Shown in pieces: positions 11,322 to 20,883 of a DNA stretch of 42,207 nt. This DNA comes from Acidothermaceae bacterium (GTDB lineage: Bacteria; Actinomycetota; Actinomycetes; Acidothermales; Acidothermaceae). The stretch lies in contig JAICYF010000004.1 of the NCBI GenBank assembly GCA_025934355.1, positions 1-42,207 on the forward strand. Reading direction: 5' to 3'. Within the stretch, counting starts at the first letter, position 1; each line of letters opens with the position of its first letter. The notes beneath the pieces are model-generated. The model searched no databases, was not told the origin of the DNA, and saw only the letters and a program-made list of their open reading frames with translations. The translations under genes were made by a program, and so were the position numbers.

Positions 11322-11419
11322 CTGGCCAGATTGCACGGCTTCGCCGTAGCAAAGACTGTGATCCGCCAGACATTTTCGCGGTCCGCGCCCTTTGATTGGT
11401 GAATGCGGTTCTACGCGGA

Positions 11420-12148
11420 TCAGCGGGGCGGGCGCACGCCTTTCGGCAATCGCGCGCCCTTGGGCAGCGGGCCCTTCGGGATCGGGATGTTCAACCCGCC
11501 GAGCGCGCGCATCCGGCCCTCGATCTGGTCGACCGTGCCGCCTTTGAACGTGCGGGGGAGCCTGGTCATCTTGCGCTCGAGCTTGCCCAGCGGCACCTGA
11601 CCGGGCTCGTTGCCGACGAGGATCACGGTGACCGGCGTGCCAGCCGCGACCCGGCCGATGCGCTTTTGCTGATCCGCGATGAGCGGACCCAGGCGGTCGG
11701 TGGAGCCTTCGCCGATCAGGACGACGCCCGGCTTGCCGACGACGCGGTGCACGATGTCTTGGTTGCGGGTCACCGCGACGTTCGGGGTCAGCCGCCAGTC
11801 ACCCCGCAGACTGCTCACGACCGCCGCAGCCGCGCCAGGCTGGCCTTCGATCTCGCCGTACATCGCGGTGCGGGCGCGTCGTCCGAACACGATGAAGGCG
11901 ACCAGCGCGCCGCCGATGACGCCAAAGACGATGAAGGCGATCAGGCTGTTCAGCAGGAAGCCGACGAGGATGAACACGCCGGCCGTGACGAGAAAGGCCA
12001 GCAGCATCGCGGGAATGAGCCGCTTGTCGCGCTGCCTGGTGAGCCGGAAGGCCTCGCGAATTTGGGCCCCGCGCTTCGGGGCGGCAGGGTCTTTCGCAGC
12101 CTTCGGGTTCGCAGCCTTGGGGTCGGCATCCTTGGGGGTCTTCGCCAT
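11420..12148 (-). CDS. DUF4191 domain-containing membrane protein
   Basis: Two adjacent TM segments, conserved position next to lipA; C-terminal PRTFKGGTVDQIEGRMRALGG. Confidence 0.85.
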   Translation of the reverse strand: MAKTPKDADPKAANPKAAKDPAAPKRGAQIREAFRLTRQRDKRLIPAMLLAFLVTAGVFILVGFLLNSLIAFIVFGVIGGALVAFIVFGRRARTAMYGEIEGQPGAAAAVVSSLRGDWRLTPNVAVTRNQDIVHRVVGKPGVVLIGEGSTDRLGPLIADQQKRIGRVAAGTPVTVILVGNEPGQVPLGKLERKMTRLPRTFKGGTVDQIEGRMRALGGLNIPIPKGPLPKGARLPKGVRPPR

Positions 12149-12178
12149 GATGCTCCCAGGATAGGGGGCGGCCGAAGA

Positions 12179-13111
12179 TCAGGACGATGCGCGCGTCGCG
12201 ACTGCCTCGCGGTAGAGGCGGCCGGCGCGGTACGACGAACGCACCAGCGGTCCGGACATCACGCCGGAGAACCCAAGCTCGCGAGCGACGTCGGCGAGTT
12301 CGACGAACTCCTCGGGCTTGACCCAGCGCTCGACCGGGTGGTGACGCAGCGACGGCCGCAGGTACTGGGTGATGGTGACCAGCTCGCAGTCGACGGCGCG
12401 CAGATCGGTCAGCGCTTCGACGACTTCGTCGCGGGTCTCGCCGAGGCCGAGGATGAGATTCGACTTGGTGACGAGGCCACGCTCGCGGGCCTGGCGAAGC
12501 ACGTCGAGGGAGCGGTCGTAGCGGAAGCCTGGCCGGATCGACTTGAAGATGCGCGGCACGGTCTCGATGTTGTGGGCGAAAACCTCGGGCGCGGCGTCGA
12601 AAATCTCGTCGAGCAGTTCGGGCTTGGCGTGAAAGTCGGGCGCGAGCAACTCGACACCGCAACCTGCGACTGTGGCGTGGATCTCGCGCACGGTCTGCGC
12701 GTAGAGCCAGGCGCCCTCGTCGTCCAAGTCGTCGCGGGTGACGCCGGTGATGGTCGCGTAGCGCAACCCCATTTGCTTGACCGAGTCGGCGACGCGGCGC
12801 GGTTCGTCGCGGTCAAGTGGCGCGGGCTTTCCGCTGTCAATCTGGCAGAACGAGCAGTTGCGGCTGCAGGTGGCGCCGCCGATCAGGAAGGTCGCCTCGC
12901 GGTCTTCCCAACACTCGAAGATGTTGGGGCAGCCGGCCTCTTCACAGACGGTGTGCAGGCCCTCGCCGCGCACCAGGTCTTTGAGCTCGGAGTACTGCGG
13001 GCCCATCCGCGCGCGGATCTTGATCCACTCGGGCTTCTTCTCGATCGGCACGGCGGCGTTGCGGGCCTCGACCCGCAGCAACTTCCGGCCGTCCGGGGCT
13101 ACCGCTGTCAC
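12179..13111 (-). CDS. lipA: Lipoyl synthase
   Basis: Radical [15 protein letters not shown]-terminal [13 protein letters not shown] motif. Confidence 0.97.
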   Translation of the reverse strand: MTAVAPDGRKLLRVEARNAAVPIEKKPEWIKIRARMGPQYSELKDLVRGEGLHTVCEEAGCPNIFECWEDREATFLIGGATCSRNCSFCQIDSGKPAPLDRDEPRRVADSVKQMGLRYATITGVTRDDLDDEGAWLYAQTVREIHATVAGCGVELLAPDFHAKPELLDEIFDAAPEVFAHNIETVPRIFKSIRPGFRYDRSLDVLRQARERGLVTKSNLILGLGETRDEVVEALTDLRAVDCELVTITQYLRPSLRHHPVERWVKPEEFVELADVARELGFSGVMSGPLVRSSYRAGRLYREAVATRASS

Positions 13112-13773
13112 GCGTTCAAGGGTACGCGGTTGGCGCTTGGCGCGACTGCGGTGAGCGTTCGAGTGAGATGGCTCTCAACGATCGGCAACATCTCGTCAAC
13201 TGTGACGTCGCGGCTGAGCTCGGCGCTGAGCGAGGTGACCTCGGCGTCATCGATGCCGCACGGCACGATGCGGCCGAACCACGACAGGTCGGGGTCGCAG
13301 TTGAGGGCGAACCCGTGCATCGTGGTGCAGCGCGAGATCCGGACGCCGATGGCCGCCACCTTGCGATCTGGTCCGTTGTCGTCTGCCGGCACCCAGACGC
13401 CGGACCTACCGGGAATCTGCACGGTGCGGACGCCGATGTCGGCGCTCGCGCCGATCAGAGCTTGTTCCATGCGCCGCACGTGGCCCACCGCGTCGATGGG
13501 CATCGGCAGCTTGACGATCGGATAGCCCACGAGTTGGCCCGGCCCGTGCCAGGTGATGCGGCCCCCGCGGTCGACCTCGACAACCGGCGTGCCGTCGACC
13601 GGCCGCTCGAAGGCCTGCGTGCGCTTGCCGGCGGTGAACACCGCCGGATGCTGTAACAAAAGGCAGGTGTCGGGTATGTCGTCGGCGACCCGGCGCGCGT
13701 GGGTCTCGCGCTGCAGCGCCCACGCGTCGTCGTAGGGCACCAGCCCCAGGCGCTCGAATCGAAGCTCAGTCAC
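13108..13773 (-). CDS. lipB: Octanoyltransferase (lipoyl(octanoyl) transferase)
   Basis: [43 protein letters not shown]; 4-nt overlap with lipA. Confidence 0.96.
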   Translation of the reverse strand: MTELRFERLGLVPYDDAWALQRETHARRVADDIPDTCLLLQHPAVFTAGKRTQAFERPVDGTPVVEVDRGGRITWHGPGQLVGYPIVKLPMPIDAVGHVRRMEQALIGASADIGVRTVQIPGRSGVWVPADDNGPDRKVAAIGVRISRCTTMHGFALNCDPDLSWFGRIVPCGIDDAEVTSLSAELSRDVTVDEMLPIVESHLTRTLTAVAPSANRVPLNA

Positions 13774-13880
13774 AACTCGACAATACGTGGTTCAGAGTTC
13801 AACTTTTCGACGCCTGTCAGTGCGCTCGCTTGGCGAAATCCGCCGGCGGTCGGCCACCTTCCGAACCGTATCGTTGACCC

Positions 13881-15986
13881 ATGCGAATCGCCCTCGGATC
13901 GCGGATCTCCCACGCGTGCACCGGCCGCCGGTCAAAGTGGGTCGTCATCGCCTTGTGGATCGTCATTTTCATCGTCTCGGCGCCACTGGCAAGCAAGCTG
14001 ACGGGCGCGCAGAACAACGACGCCGGCTCCTACCTGCCGAAGTCGGCGGAGTCGACGAAAGTGCTCGACGCGCAGAAAAACTTCGCGGACGCCGACGTGC
14101 TCGACGCCGTCGTGGTTTACGAGCGATCGTCAGGTGTCACACCGGCTGACGAGGCGGCGATCTCCGCGCAGCGCGCGGCGGCGTCCAAAGTATCTGGCAT
14201 TAAAGGGAAAGTGACGGAGGTCCAGAAATCGAACGACGGTAAGGCGGCCGCGTTCCTCGTGCCGGTTGACGCCAAAGACTCGGTCAAGTTCATCGACACC
14301 GTGAAGGCGGTGCGGGCGCAGCTGTACTCCGTTGACGGCATGTCGGTGCATCTGACTGGCCCGGCTGGCGTGCAGTCCGACAGCAACGACGTCTTCAGCG
14401 ACATCGACGGGAAGTTGTTGTACGCGACGGTTCTGGTCGTGGTGCTGGTCTTGTTGCTGACGTATCGAAGTCCGGTGCTGTGGTTGATCCCGGTGCTCGG
14501 TGCGGCCGCGGCGCTCGAGCTGGCCCAGGCGGTCGTGTACGGCCTGGCGAAGTCCGGCATGACGGTGAACGGGTTGAGCGCCGGCATCTTGCTCGTGTTG
14601 GTTTTTGGGGCGGGAACCGACTACGCGCTGCTGCTTGTCGCCCGATATCGCGAAGAGCTGCACAACCACGAGGACAAACACGAGGCGATGGCCTTCGCGC
14701 TGCACCGCGCGGGCCCGGCCATCGTCGCGTCGTCGAGCACGGTGATTGTGAGCCTGCTCTGTCTGTTGGTGTGCCAGATGCAGTCGACTCGAGGGCTCGG
14801 TCCGGTCGGCGCCGTCGGCATCTTGTGCGCGGTCGCCGCGATGACCACGTTCCTGCCGGCGCTGCTGGTCGCCGTGCCGCGCAAGGTGTTCTGGCCGTTC
14901 GTGCCGCGGTTCGGCACGCCCACCCGCGAAGAGAGCGGCCCGTGGGGGCGGGTCGCGACGCGGGTGTCGCGTCGGCCGAGGCCGATTTGGGTCAGCGGCG
15001 CCGTCGTGCTCGGCGTGTTGTGCGTCGGCCTGCTCACGTTGAACGCGCATGGGTTGTCTGACAAGGACCAGTTCGTCGGCAAGCCTGACTCGATCAAGGG
15101 CGAGGCCGTCATGGCGGCGCACTTCGGCGGGGCCACTGCGTCGCCGGCGGTCGTCATCGCCAACGAGAGCTCGGCCGACGCGGTCATGGCCGCCGTCGAG
15201 AAAGTTCCTGGCCTGCAAGGAAAACCGCAGGTCACCGAGCGAGCGGCAGGTCGCGTGGAGATCGACGCCGACCTGGCGAGCCCGGCCGACAGCTCGACCG
15301 CCAAACACACAGTGTTGGCGCTGCGCGCCGCGGTGCACCCGGTGTCGGGCGCTGACGCGATGGTCGGCGGCGCCACCGCGGTGAACTACGACTCACAGCA
15401 GGCGTCGGCGGCAGACAACCGGTTGGTGATGCCGATCGTGCTCGCGGTGGTGCTCATCATCTTGGTGTTGTTGCTCCGCTCGGTGGTCGCGCCGTTGCTG
15501 CTGGTCGCGTCGGTGGTGTTGTCATTCTTCGCGGCCCTCGGGGCGAGCGCGTTCGCCTGGCGGCATATTTTCGGTTTTCCAGGCGCCGACGCGTCAGCGC
15601 CGTTGTATCTGTTCATCTTCTTGGTCGCGCTCGGCATCGACTACAACATCTTCTTGATGTCGCGAGTGCGCGAGGAGTCGCTGCGATTCCCAACCAGAGA
15701 AGCGATTCGCAAGGGCGTGGCGGTCACCGGTGGCGTCATCACGTCGGCCGGCATTGTGCTCGCGGCGACGTTCAGCGTGCTGGCGGTGCTGCCGCTGGTG
15801 ACGCTGGTGGAGGTTGGTTCCGCGGTGGCCTTCGGCGTGCTGCTCGACACGTTCATCATCCGCTCGATCGTGGTGCCCGCTGCCGCGCACGACATAGGGG
15901 CGCCGATTTGGTGGCCGAGTGCGCTTGCCCGCGGCCCGCGTGCGGTCGAGCCGGCGAAGGAGGACGCGTTCGCGGCGGAGCCGTGA
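13881..15986 (+). CDS. MMPL/RND family transporter
   Basis: Two hydrophobic blocks with GAGTDYALLLVARYREE and ALGIDYNIFLMSRVREE motifs. Confidence 0.93.
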   Translation: MRIALGSRISHACTGRRSKWVVIALWIVIFIVSAPLASKLTGAQNNDAGSYLPKSAESTKVLDAQKNFADADVLDAVVVYERSSGVTPADEAAISAQRAAASKVSGIKGKVTEVQKSNDGKAAAFLVPVDAKDSVKFIDTVKAVRAQLYSVDGMSVHLTGPAGVQSDSNDVFSDIDGKLLYATVLVVVLVLLLTYRSPVLWLIPVLGAAAALELAQAVVYGLAKSGMTVNGLSAGILLVLVFGAGTDYALLLVARYREELHNHEDKHEAMAFALHRAGPAIVASSSTVIVSLLCLLVCQMQSTRGLGPVGAVGILCAVAAMTTFLPALLVAVPRKVFWPFVPRFGTPTREESGPWGRVATRVSRRPRPIWVSGAVVLGVLCVGLLTLNAHGLSDKDQFVGKPDSIKGEAVMAAHFGGATASPAVVIANESSADAVMAAVEKVPGLQGKPQVTERAAGRVEIDADLASPADSSTAKHTVLALRAAVHPVSGADAMVGGATAVNYDSQQASAADNRLVMPIVLAVVLIILVLLLRSVVAPLLLVASVVLSFFAALGASAFAWRHIFGFPGADASAPLYLFIFLVALGIDYNIFLMSRVREESLRFPTREAIRKGVAVTGGVITSAGIVLAATFSVLAVLPLVTLVEVGSAVAFGVLLDTFIIRSIVVPAAAHDIGAPIWWPSALARGPRAVEPAKEDAFAAEP

Positions 15987-16022
15987 CGTCCTGTGGATAA
16001 CTAACGCCACGATCCCGCCGGG

Positions 16023-17528
16023 ATGCGGTCGAATACGGGCGTGGAGACGTTCTCGCTTCCGGGCTTCGACGTCGAAGAACTCGTCGGCCTCGGCGGTTCG
16101 GGTGAGGTCTGGCGCGCGCGGTCGCGCGAGACGGGCGAGGCCGTGGCGCTCAAGCGGCTCCGCGTCGGCGGGTCGGGGCTGGACGCGGAAGTCGAACGGC
16201 AACTACGGCGCGACGCCGCTTTGTTGGCGACCGCGCGACACGAGCACATCGTGCGGTTGCGGGCGACGGTGCCCACGTCGTCCGGGCTGGTGTTGGTGTT
16301 CGACTACATGCAGGGCGGCAGCCTCGCCGCGTTGCTCGCGGCGCGCGGAACGTTGCCAGCGGGCGAAGTGGTCGGGGTGGTCGCGCCGCTCGCGGTGGCG
16401 TTGTCGGAGTTGCACGCGCGCGGGTTCGTCCACGGCAACATCACACCCGCCAATGTGTTGTTCGACGGCTTGGGTGAGGCGCTGCTCGCCGACTTGGGGG
16501 TGGCCGGGCTGATTCGTCGGGCCGGTGGGCCGGTCGCTATGGCGCCGGGGTTCGCCGATCCTGCCGGGCCAGCTGCGGCGAGCCTCGCCGCCACCGACGT
16601 TCACGGGCTCGCCGCTGTGTGCCACGCGGCGCTGTCGGGGTTCGCGCCCTATCGGGACGGCACGCTGGCGCCGTTGCGAGGGGCCGTGACCGGTGTGCCG
16701 CCGACGTTGGTCGATGCCATCGAGGTGGCGATGGACGCCGAGTTTCGGTCGCGGCCCGACGCGGCCGCGTTTGCCCGCACCTTGTACGCGGCGTGCACGC
16801 CGCGGCGGATCGTGCTGGAACCGGCGGCGGCCATCTCGGTTGACCGTGTACCGGAGTCGGCGGAGCCGGCCGAGCCGGCGGTGGTCGCGCCCGATCCTCC
16901 GGTGGTCGTGGCGACCGGGTCCGACGCGGATCGCGAGAGAAGGTCTCGCGAGCCGCGCCACGGTCGCGTGCGTAAGGGGCGCGGATCCCGGTTGGTGGCC
17001 CGGCGGCTGGTGGCCCGGCGGCTGGCGATGCCCCTCCTCGCCGCCGGGCTGCTTGCCGCCGCTGTGCTGGTCGGCGTCACGTGGGCGGGGCACGACCGTC
17101 CGGCGGCGGCGACAGCCCAGGTGGCGGGCGGCCCCGCGTCGTCCGACTCGTCTTGGCTGCGGATTCTCCGCGCGCTTGACGCCGCTCGCGACCACGCGTT
17201 TGCCGACGGCGATTCCGACGAGTTAGCCGGTGTGTACGTCGCGGGCTCGTCCGCCCTCGTCGCAGATCAGCGAACCCTTGCCGAGATGGAAAATTCCGGC
17301 GCGCACGCGGCAGGCTTGTCGTTGTCGCTGGCGTCGGTTGAGGTGAGGTCGCAAACGCCGACCAGCGTCGTCCTGCTGGTGCGCGACACGCTGCCGCCGT
17401 ACGAAATCGTCGGCCCGAACGGCGGTGTGCAGCGACAACCGGGCAGAGGTGAACGCGACTGGCTCGTCACGCTTCAGGCGACCAGCGCTGGTGGTTCGTG
17501 GCGCATCGCGACGATCGACGCGGCATGA
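16023..17528 (+). CDS. Membrane-anchored Ser/Thr protein kinase-like protein (predicted pseudokinase)
   Basis: Gly loop GLGGSGEVWRAR, VALKRL Lys, HGNITPANVLF (HRD Asp replaced by Asn), DLG; C-terminal TM and extracytoplasmic domain. Confidence 0.85.
   Translation: MRSNTGVETFSLPGFDVEELVGLGGSGEVWRARSRETGEAVALKRLRVGGSGLDAEVERQLRRDAALLATARHEHIVRLRATVPTSSGLVLVFDYMQGGSLAALLAARGTLPAGEVVGVVAPLAVALSELHARGFVHGNITPANVLFDGLGEALLADLGVAGLIRRAGGPVAMAPGFADPAGPAAASLAATDVHGLAAVCHAALSGFAPYRDGTLAPLRGAVTGVPPTLVDAIEVAMDAEFRSRPDAAAFARTLYAACTPRRIVLEPAAAISVDRVPESAEPAEPAVVAPDPPVVVATGSDADRERRSREPRHGRVRKGRGSRLVARRLVARRLAMPLLAAGLLAAAVLVGVTWAGHDRPAAATAQVAGGPASSDSSWLRILRALDAARDHAFADGDSDELAGVYVAGSSALVADQRTLAEMENSGAHAAGLSLSLASVEVRSQTPTSVVLLVRDTLPPYEIVGPNGGVQRQPGRGERDWLVTLQATSAGGSWRIATIDAA
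16992..17021 (+). repeat. Two 15-bp tandem units (ytggtggcccggcgg)
   Basis: Direct reading; encodes RLVARRLVARR just before the TM helix. Confidence 0.85.
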
Positions 17529-17532
17529 CACA

Positions 17533-18762
17533 TCACGGCAAGTCGGTAAGTCGGCGCTGCAAACGCTGGGCTACTGGGTCGTTTATGCCAAGGGAAATCG
17601 CTTGCTGGTAAGCGATTCTGGCCGCCTCGTGATCGCCGAGCCGGTGCAACAGCTCGCCGCGAGTGGCGTGCCACCAGGGATATCCGTCGAGTCCGCCGAT
17701 GGCGTCGACCAACGCCAAGCCCGCGGCCGGACCATCGCGCTCCGCGACTGCGGCCGCCCGGTTGAGCCGCCCGACCGGCGTGTCACCCGTCGACAGAAGC
17801 ACGTCGTACCACGAGATGACGGCGTCCCAGTTCGTCGTCTCGTACGTCGGCGCGAGCGCGTGACACGCGGCGATGGCCGCCTGGACGACGTAAGCGTCCG
17901 GGTGGTCGGGAGTGCGCCGAAGCCCGCGGCCAACGAGTTCGACACCTTCTTTGATAGCCGCCTGGTTCCAGCTGGCGCGGTCTTGGTCGGGCAGCAACAC
18001 CGGATCCCCTTCGACGTCGAGGCGCGCTTCGCGGCGTGAGTCATGCAGCAGCATCAACGCGAGCAAGCCGAGCACTGTTGGCTCATCGGGCATCAGTTCG
18101 GCGAGCAACCGGCCAAGCCGGAGCGCCTCGGCGGTCAGCGCGACCCTGGTGAGGTCGGCGCCGCCAGTGGCCGCGTAGCCCTCGTTGAAGATGAGATAGA
18201 CGGTCGCGGCGACACCCGAAAGCCGCGCAGGCAAGTCCGCGGCCGGCGGCACCCGGTATGGGATGTGGGCCTGGGCGATTTTCTGCTTGGCACGGACGAG
18301 CCGCTTGGCCATGGTCGCCTCGGAGACCAGCAACGCACGAGCGACCTCAGCGGTCGTCAGACCGCCGAGGGTGCGCAACGCCAGGGCCACCTGCGCCTCA
18401 AGCGACAAAGCTGGGTGGCAGCAAGTGAAGACCAGCCGAAGCAAGTCGTCGCGCACGACGTCCGGCGGTTCGAGCGGCGGGTCGTGCGTGTCGTCGGCGC
18501 CCCACATCGCCGCCTCCTCTTTGCCGGCGCGCTGGGTCTCGCGGCGGATGATGTCGATCGCCCTGCGTTTCGCCGTGACGAGGAACCAGGCCCGCGGATT
18601 GGCGGGAACGCCGTCACGCGGCCAGGTCTCAAGCGCCCGGACGGCGGCGTCCTGCGCGACGTCCTCGGCGAGGTCGATGTCGCCGATGACCCGAATCAGC
18701 GTGGCTAACACCCGAGTTCGCTCCTCGCGGATCAGCTGCGCTATCGCGTCACCGGCGCTCAT
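17533..18762 (-). CDS. ECF42-like RNA polymerase sigma factor with C-terminal extension
   Basis: sigma2-like LAEDVAQDAAVRALETWPRDGVPANPRAWFLVTAKRRAIDIIRRE; DUF6596/TPR-like C-terminus; partner YCII gene. Start MSAGDAIAQL at 18762. Confidence 0.9.
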   Translation of the reverse strand: MSAGDAIAQLIREERTRVLATLIRVIGDIDLAEDVAQDAAVRALETWPRDGVPANPRAWFLVTAKRRAIDIIRRETQRAGKEEAAMWGADDTHDPPLEPPDVVRDDLLRLVFTCCHPALSLEAQVALALRTLGGLTTAEVARALLVSEATMAKRLVRAKQKIAQAHIPYRVPPAADLPARLSGVAATVYLIFNEGYAATGGADLTRVALTAEALRLGRLLAELMPDEPTVLGLLALMLLHDSRREARLDVEGDPVLLPDQDRASWNQAAIKEGVELVGRGLRRTPDHPDAYVVQAAIAACHALAPTYETTNWDAVISWYDVLLSTGDTPVGRLNRAAAVAERDGPAAGLALVDAIGGLDGYPWWHATRGELLHRLGDHEAARIAYQQAISLGINDPVAQRLQRRLTDLP

Positions 18763-18785
18763 CGCGTCGTGTTCGGGCCGTTCGA

Positions 18786-19130
18786 TCAGAACTCGATGAC
18801 CGGGCGCACTTCGACTGCGCCGTCCCAGGCCGCGGGAATCTTGGCGGCGGTCGCCACCGCTTCGTCGAGATCGGCGCACTCGAGCAGGTAGAAGCCGGTC
18901 AGGGCCTCTTTCGTCTCGGCGTACGGACCGTCGCTCGTCACAACGTCGCCGCCTTTGCCACCGGTGACGCGAACAGTCGTCGCCGTGGCGGTCTGATACA
19001 GCGCGTTTCCGCCTCGGATCACCGCGGCCGCTGCCTGGCCGAATTCGTTGTACTCCTTCATGACATCGCCGTATTCGGGCAGCGTCCAGTCGACGTCACG
19101 GCTGTAAATGAGTGCGGCGTACAGCGGCAT
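18786..19130 (-). CDS. YCII-related / DGPF domain protein
   Basis: DGPYAETKEALTGFYLLEC motif; directly upstream of the ECF sigma gene. Confidence 0.9.
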   Translation of the reverse strand: MPLYAALIYSRDVDWTLPEYGDVMKEYNEFGQAAAAVIRGGNALYQTATATTVRVTGGKGGDVVTSDGPYAETKEALTGFYLLECADLDEAVATAAKIPAAWDGAVEVRPVIEF

Positions 19131-19240
19131 GGCTTGCTCCTCCGGTGGTGGGCCGACGCCGATCGTCGGCTGTCACCTTATGTACGAACGGCCGCCGCCG
19201 GTATGGACAGCGGCGGCGGCCGCCGCCACGCCGAAGGTTG

Positions 19241-19729
19241 TTACAGACCGGTCGCCGCGATCCACGGGTTCGTGGGCTGGTTGCCGAAGATGCGCACCAG
19301 CACCACCGGCGCGAGACAGTCGGTCGGAATGGTGACGCGGGCACGGATCTTCGCGTCGCCGTCGCTCCGCAGGGGCGCCGGCGGGGTAGACGCGATGTCG
19401 CCGTTCGCGCAGGCGAGGCTGGCGATGACCTGGGTCACCGGGCCGGTCGTGTTGTCATTGGGCCCACCGGTGCCGGTGATGAGAAGACCCTTGACGTCGA
19501 GCCGGAGGTCGCCGCGTGCGCTGATGCTGACCTCGTTGACCTTGCCGACTTTCCAGGGCGCCCCCGCCGCTGGAACACCGTCGATGGTGATCTTTTCCGC
19601 CGCGGGCAGCCCGACCAGCTTCTGGCTGAAGACCCTGTGGTTGTCGTCGTGCCCCCGGCTCATTGCCGTCGTCCCGGCGATGGTCGCGCCGACCACCGTC
19701 GCTGCCACGATCCCGCTCACTACGCGCAT
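19241..19729 (-). CDS. Secreted protein of unknown function
   Basis: Signal peptide-like MRVVSGIVAATVVGATIAGTTAMS; complete ORF. Confidence 0.6.
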   Translation of the reverse strand: MRVVSGIVAATVVGATIAGTTAMSRGHDDNHRVFSQKLVGLPAAEKITIDGVPAAGAPWKVGKVNEVSISARGDLRLDVKGLLITGTGGPNDNTTGPVTQVIASLACANGDIASTPPAPLRSDGDAKIRARVTIPTDCLAPVVLVRIFGNQPTNPWIAATGL

Positions 19730-19833
19730 GCCAGACCTCCAAGTTGGTGAACCCTGTGCAATTCGCAGCCACGGCTGCGGCCTCTGGACGGTTCACTCAC
19801 GTCGGTCTCAGCAAGTCTTGTCATGATGGCTGA

Positions 19834-20646
19834 GTGAGCCTCCTCGACCGAGACGCCGCGGACACGACATCCGCGCGTGGGACGGCGTCGGCAGGCTGGC
19901 GACGCACGCTGGTCACCGAGGTTTGGATCGTCTTCGCGATCAGTCTCGGCGCGAGCGGCCTGGACGCTTTGCTCGAGCTGATCAAAGACCTGACGGTCGT
20001 CCAGCACCCGTTGAGCACGCAGCACGCGATACTCAACGGCTCCGTCACGCCCGACCGACCGTGGCTCGACCTGGCGTTCCAACTGTTCTTTATCGCGAGC
20101 GGCCTGGTGCCGGCAGCGTTGGTTGTCTACCTGCTGCACCGGTCGAAGGAGTCGCTGCGGACAATCGGCGTCGACCGCACCCGGTTGGGACGCGACCTCG
20201 GGACGGGCGCGTTGCTCGCTGCCTGCGTCGGGGGGGCGGGCATCGCGCTGTACATCGGTGCGCATGCGGCCGGCGCCAATCTAGTCGTCGTGCCGACCAC
20301 GCTCGGCCCGCACTGGTGGCGGGTGCCGGTGCTGTTGTTGTCGGCCGCGCAAAACGCCATCTACGAAGAGGTTTTGGTTAGCGGATACCTGCTACACCGG
20401 TTGCGGCAGTTCGGCTGGCACGACAACGTCTCGTTAGGCGCAAGCGCGCTACTGCGCGGCTCGTATCACCTGTACCAAGGCTTCGGCGGCTTCGTCGGCA
20501 ACATGGTGATGGGCCTCATCTTCGGGCGCGTCTATCAGCGCACCGGCCGCACGCTGCCGCTGATCGTCGCGCACGCCATCATGGACGCGGTCAGCTTCAT
20601 CGGTTACATCTACCTCGTCGGCAAGGTCTCTTGGCTGCCGCGCTAG
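19834..20646 (+). CDS. CPBP family intramembrane glutamic endopeptidase
   Basis: EEVLVSGYLLHRL, SYHLYQGFGGFVGNMVMGLIFG, HAIMDAVSF motifs. Confidence 0.88.
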   Translation: MSLLDRDAADTTSARGTASAGWRRTLVTEVWIVFAISLGASGLDALLELIKDLTVVQHPLSTQHAILNGSVTPDRPWLDLAFQLFFIASGLVPAALVVYLLHRSKESLRTIGVDRTRLGRDLGTGALLAACVGGAGIALYIGAHAAGANLVVVPTTLGPHWWRVPVLLLSAAQNAIYEEVLVSGYLLHRLRQFGWHDNVSLGASALLRGSYHLYQGFGGFVGNMVMGLIFGRVYQRTGRTLPLIVAHAIMDAVSFIGYIYLVGKVSWLPR

Positions 20647-20670
20647 GGGCTCTGAGTCGCGGATTAACGT

Positions 20671-20786
20671 CGCCGTTTGTCGGCACGAGCGCGACTAAGA
20701 ACCCCGCTTCCTGCCGACAATCGCGCCCCGGCGCCGTTTGTCGGCACGAGCGCGACTAAGAACCCCGCTTTCTGCCGACAATCGCG
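20671..20786. repeat. Two 55-bp direct repeats, each an inverted repeat (TTGTCGGCA...TGCCGACAA)
   Basis: Copies 20671-20725 and 20732-20786 differ at one base (cttcc versus ctttc). Confidence 0.95.
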
Positions 20787-20883
20787 AGGGCGTTCGCGAG
20801 CTGCGACCGGGAGTTGGCCAGCGCGCGGAAGGCTCGGCAAGCCGCGATCGCGGAGTCGGCCAGCGCCCGATAAGCGCTGCAAC

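Noticed and set aside
11396-13525. 709-aa plus-strand ORF across DUF4191/lipA/lipB
   Set aside because: Antisense to three recognised genes; no domain-like sequence.
14130-15338. 402-aa minus-strand ORF
   Set aside because: Antisense to the MMPL transporter, His/Arg/Gln-rich shadow translation.
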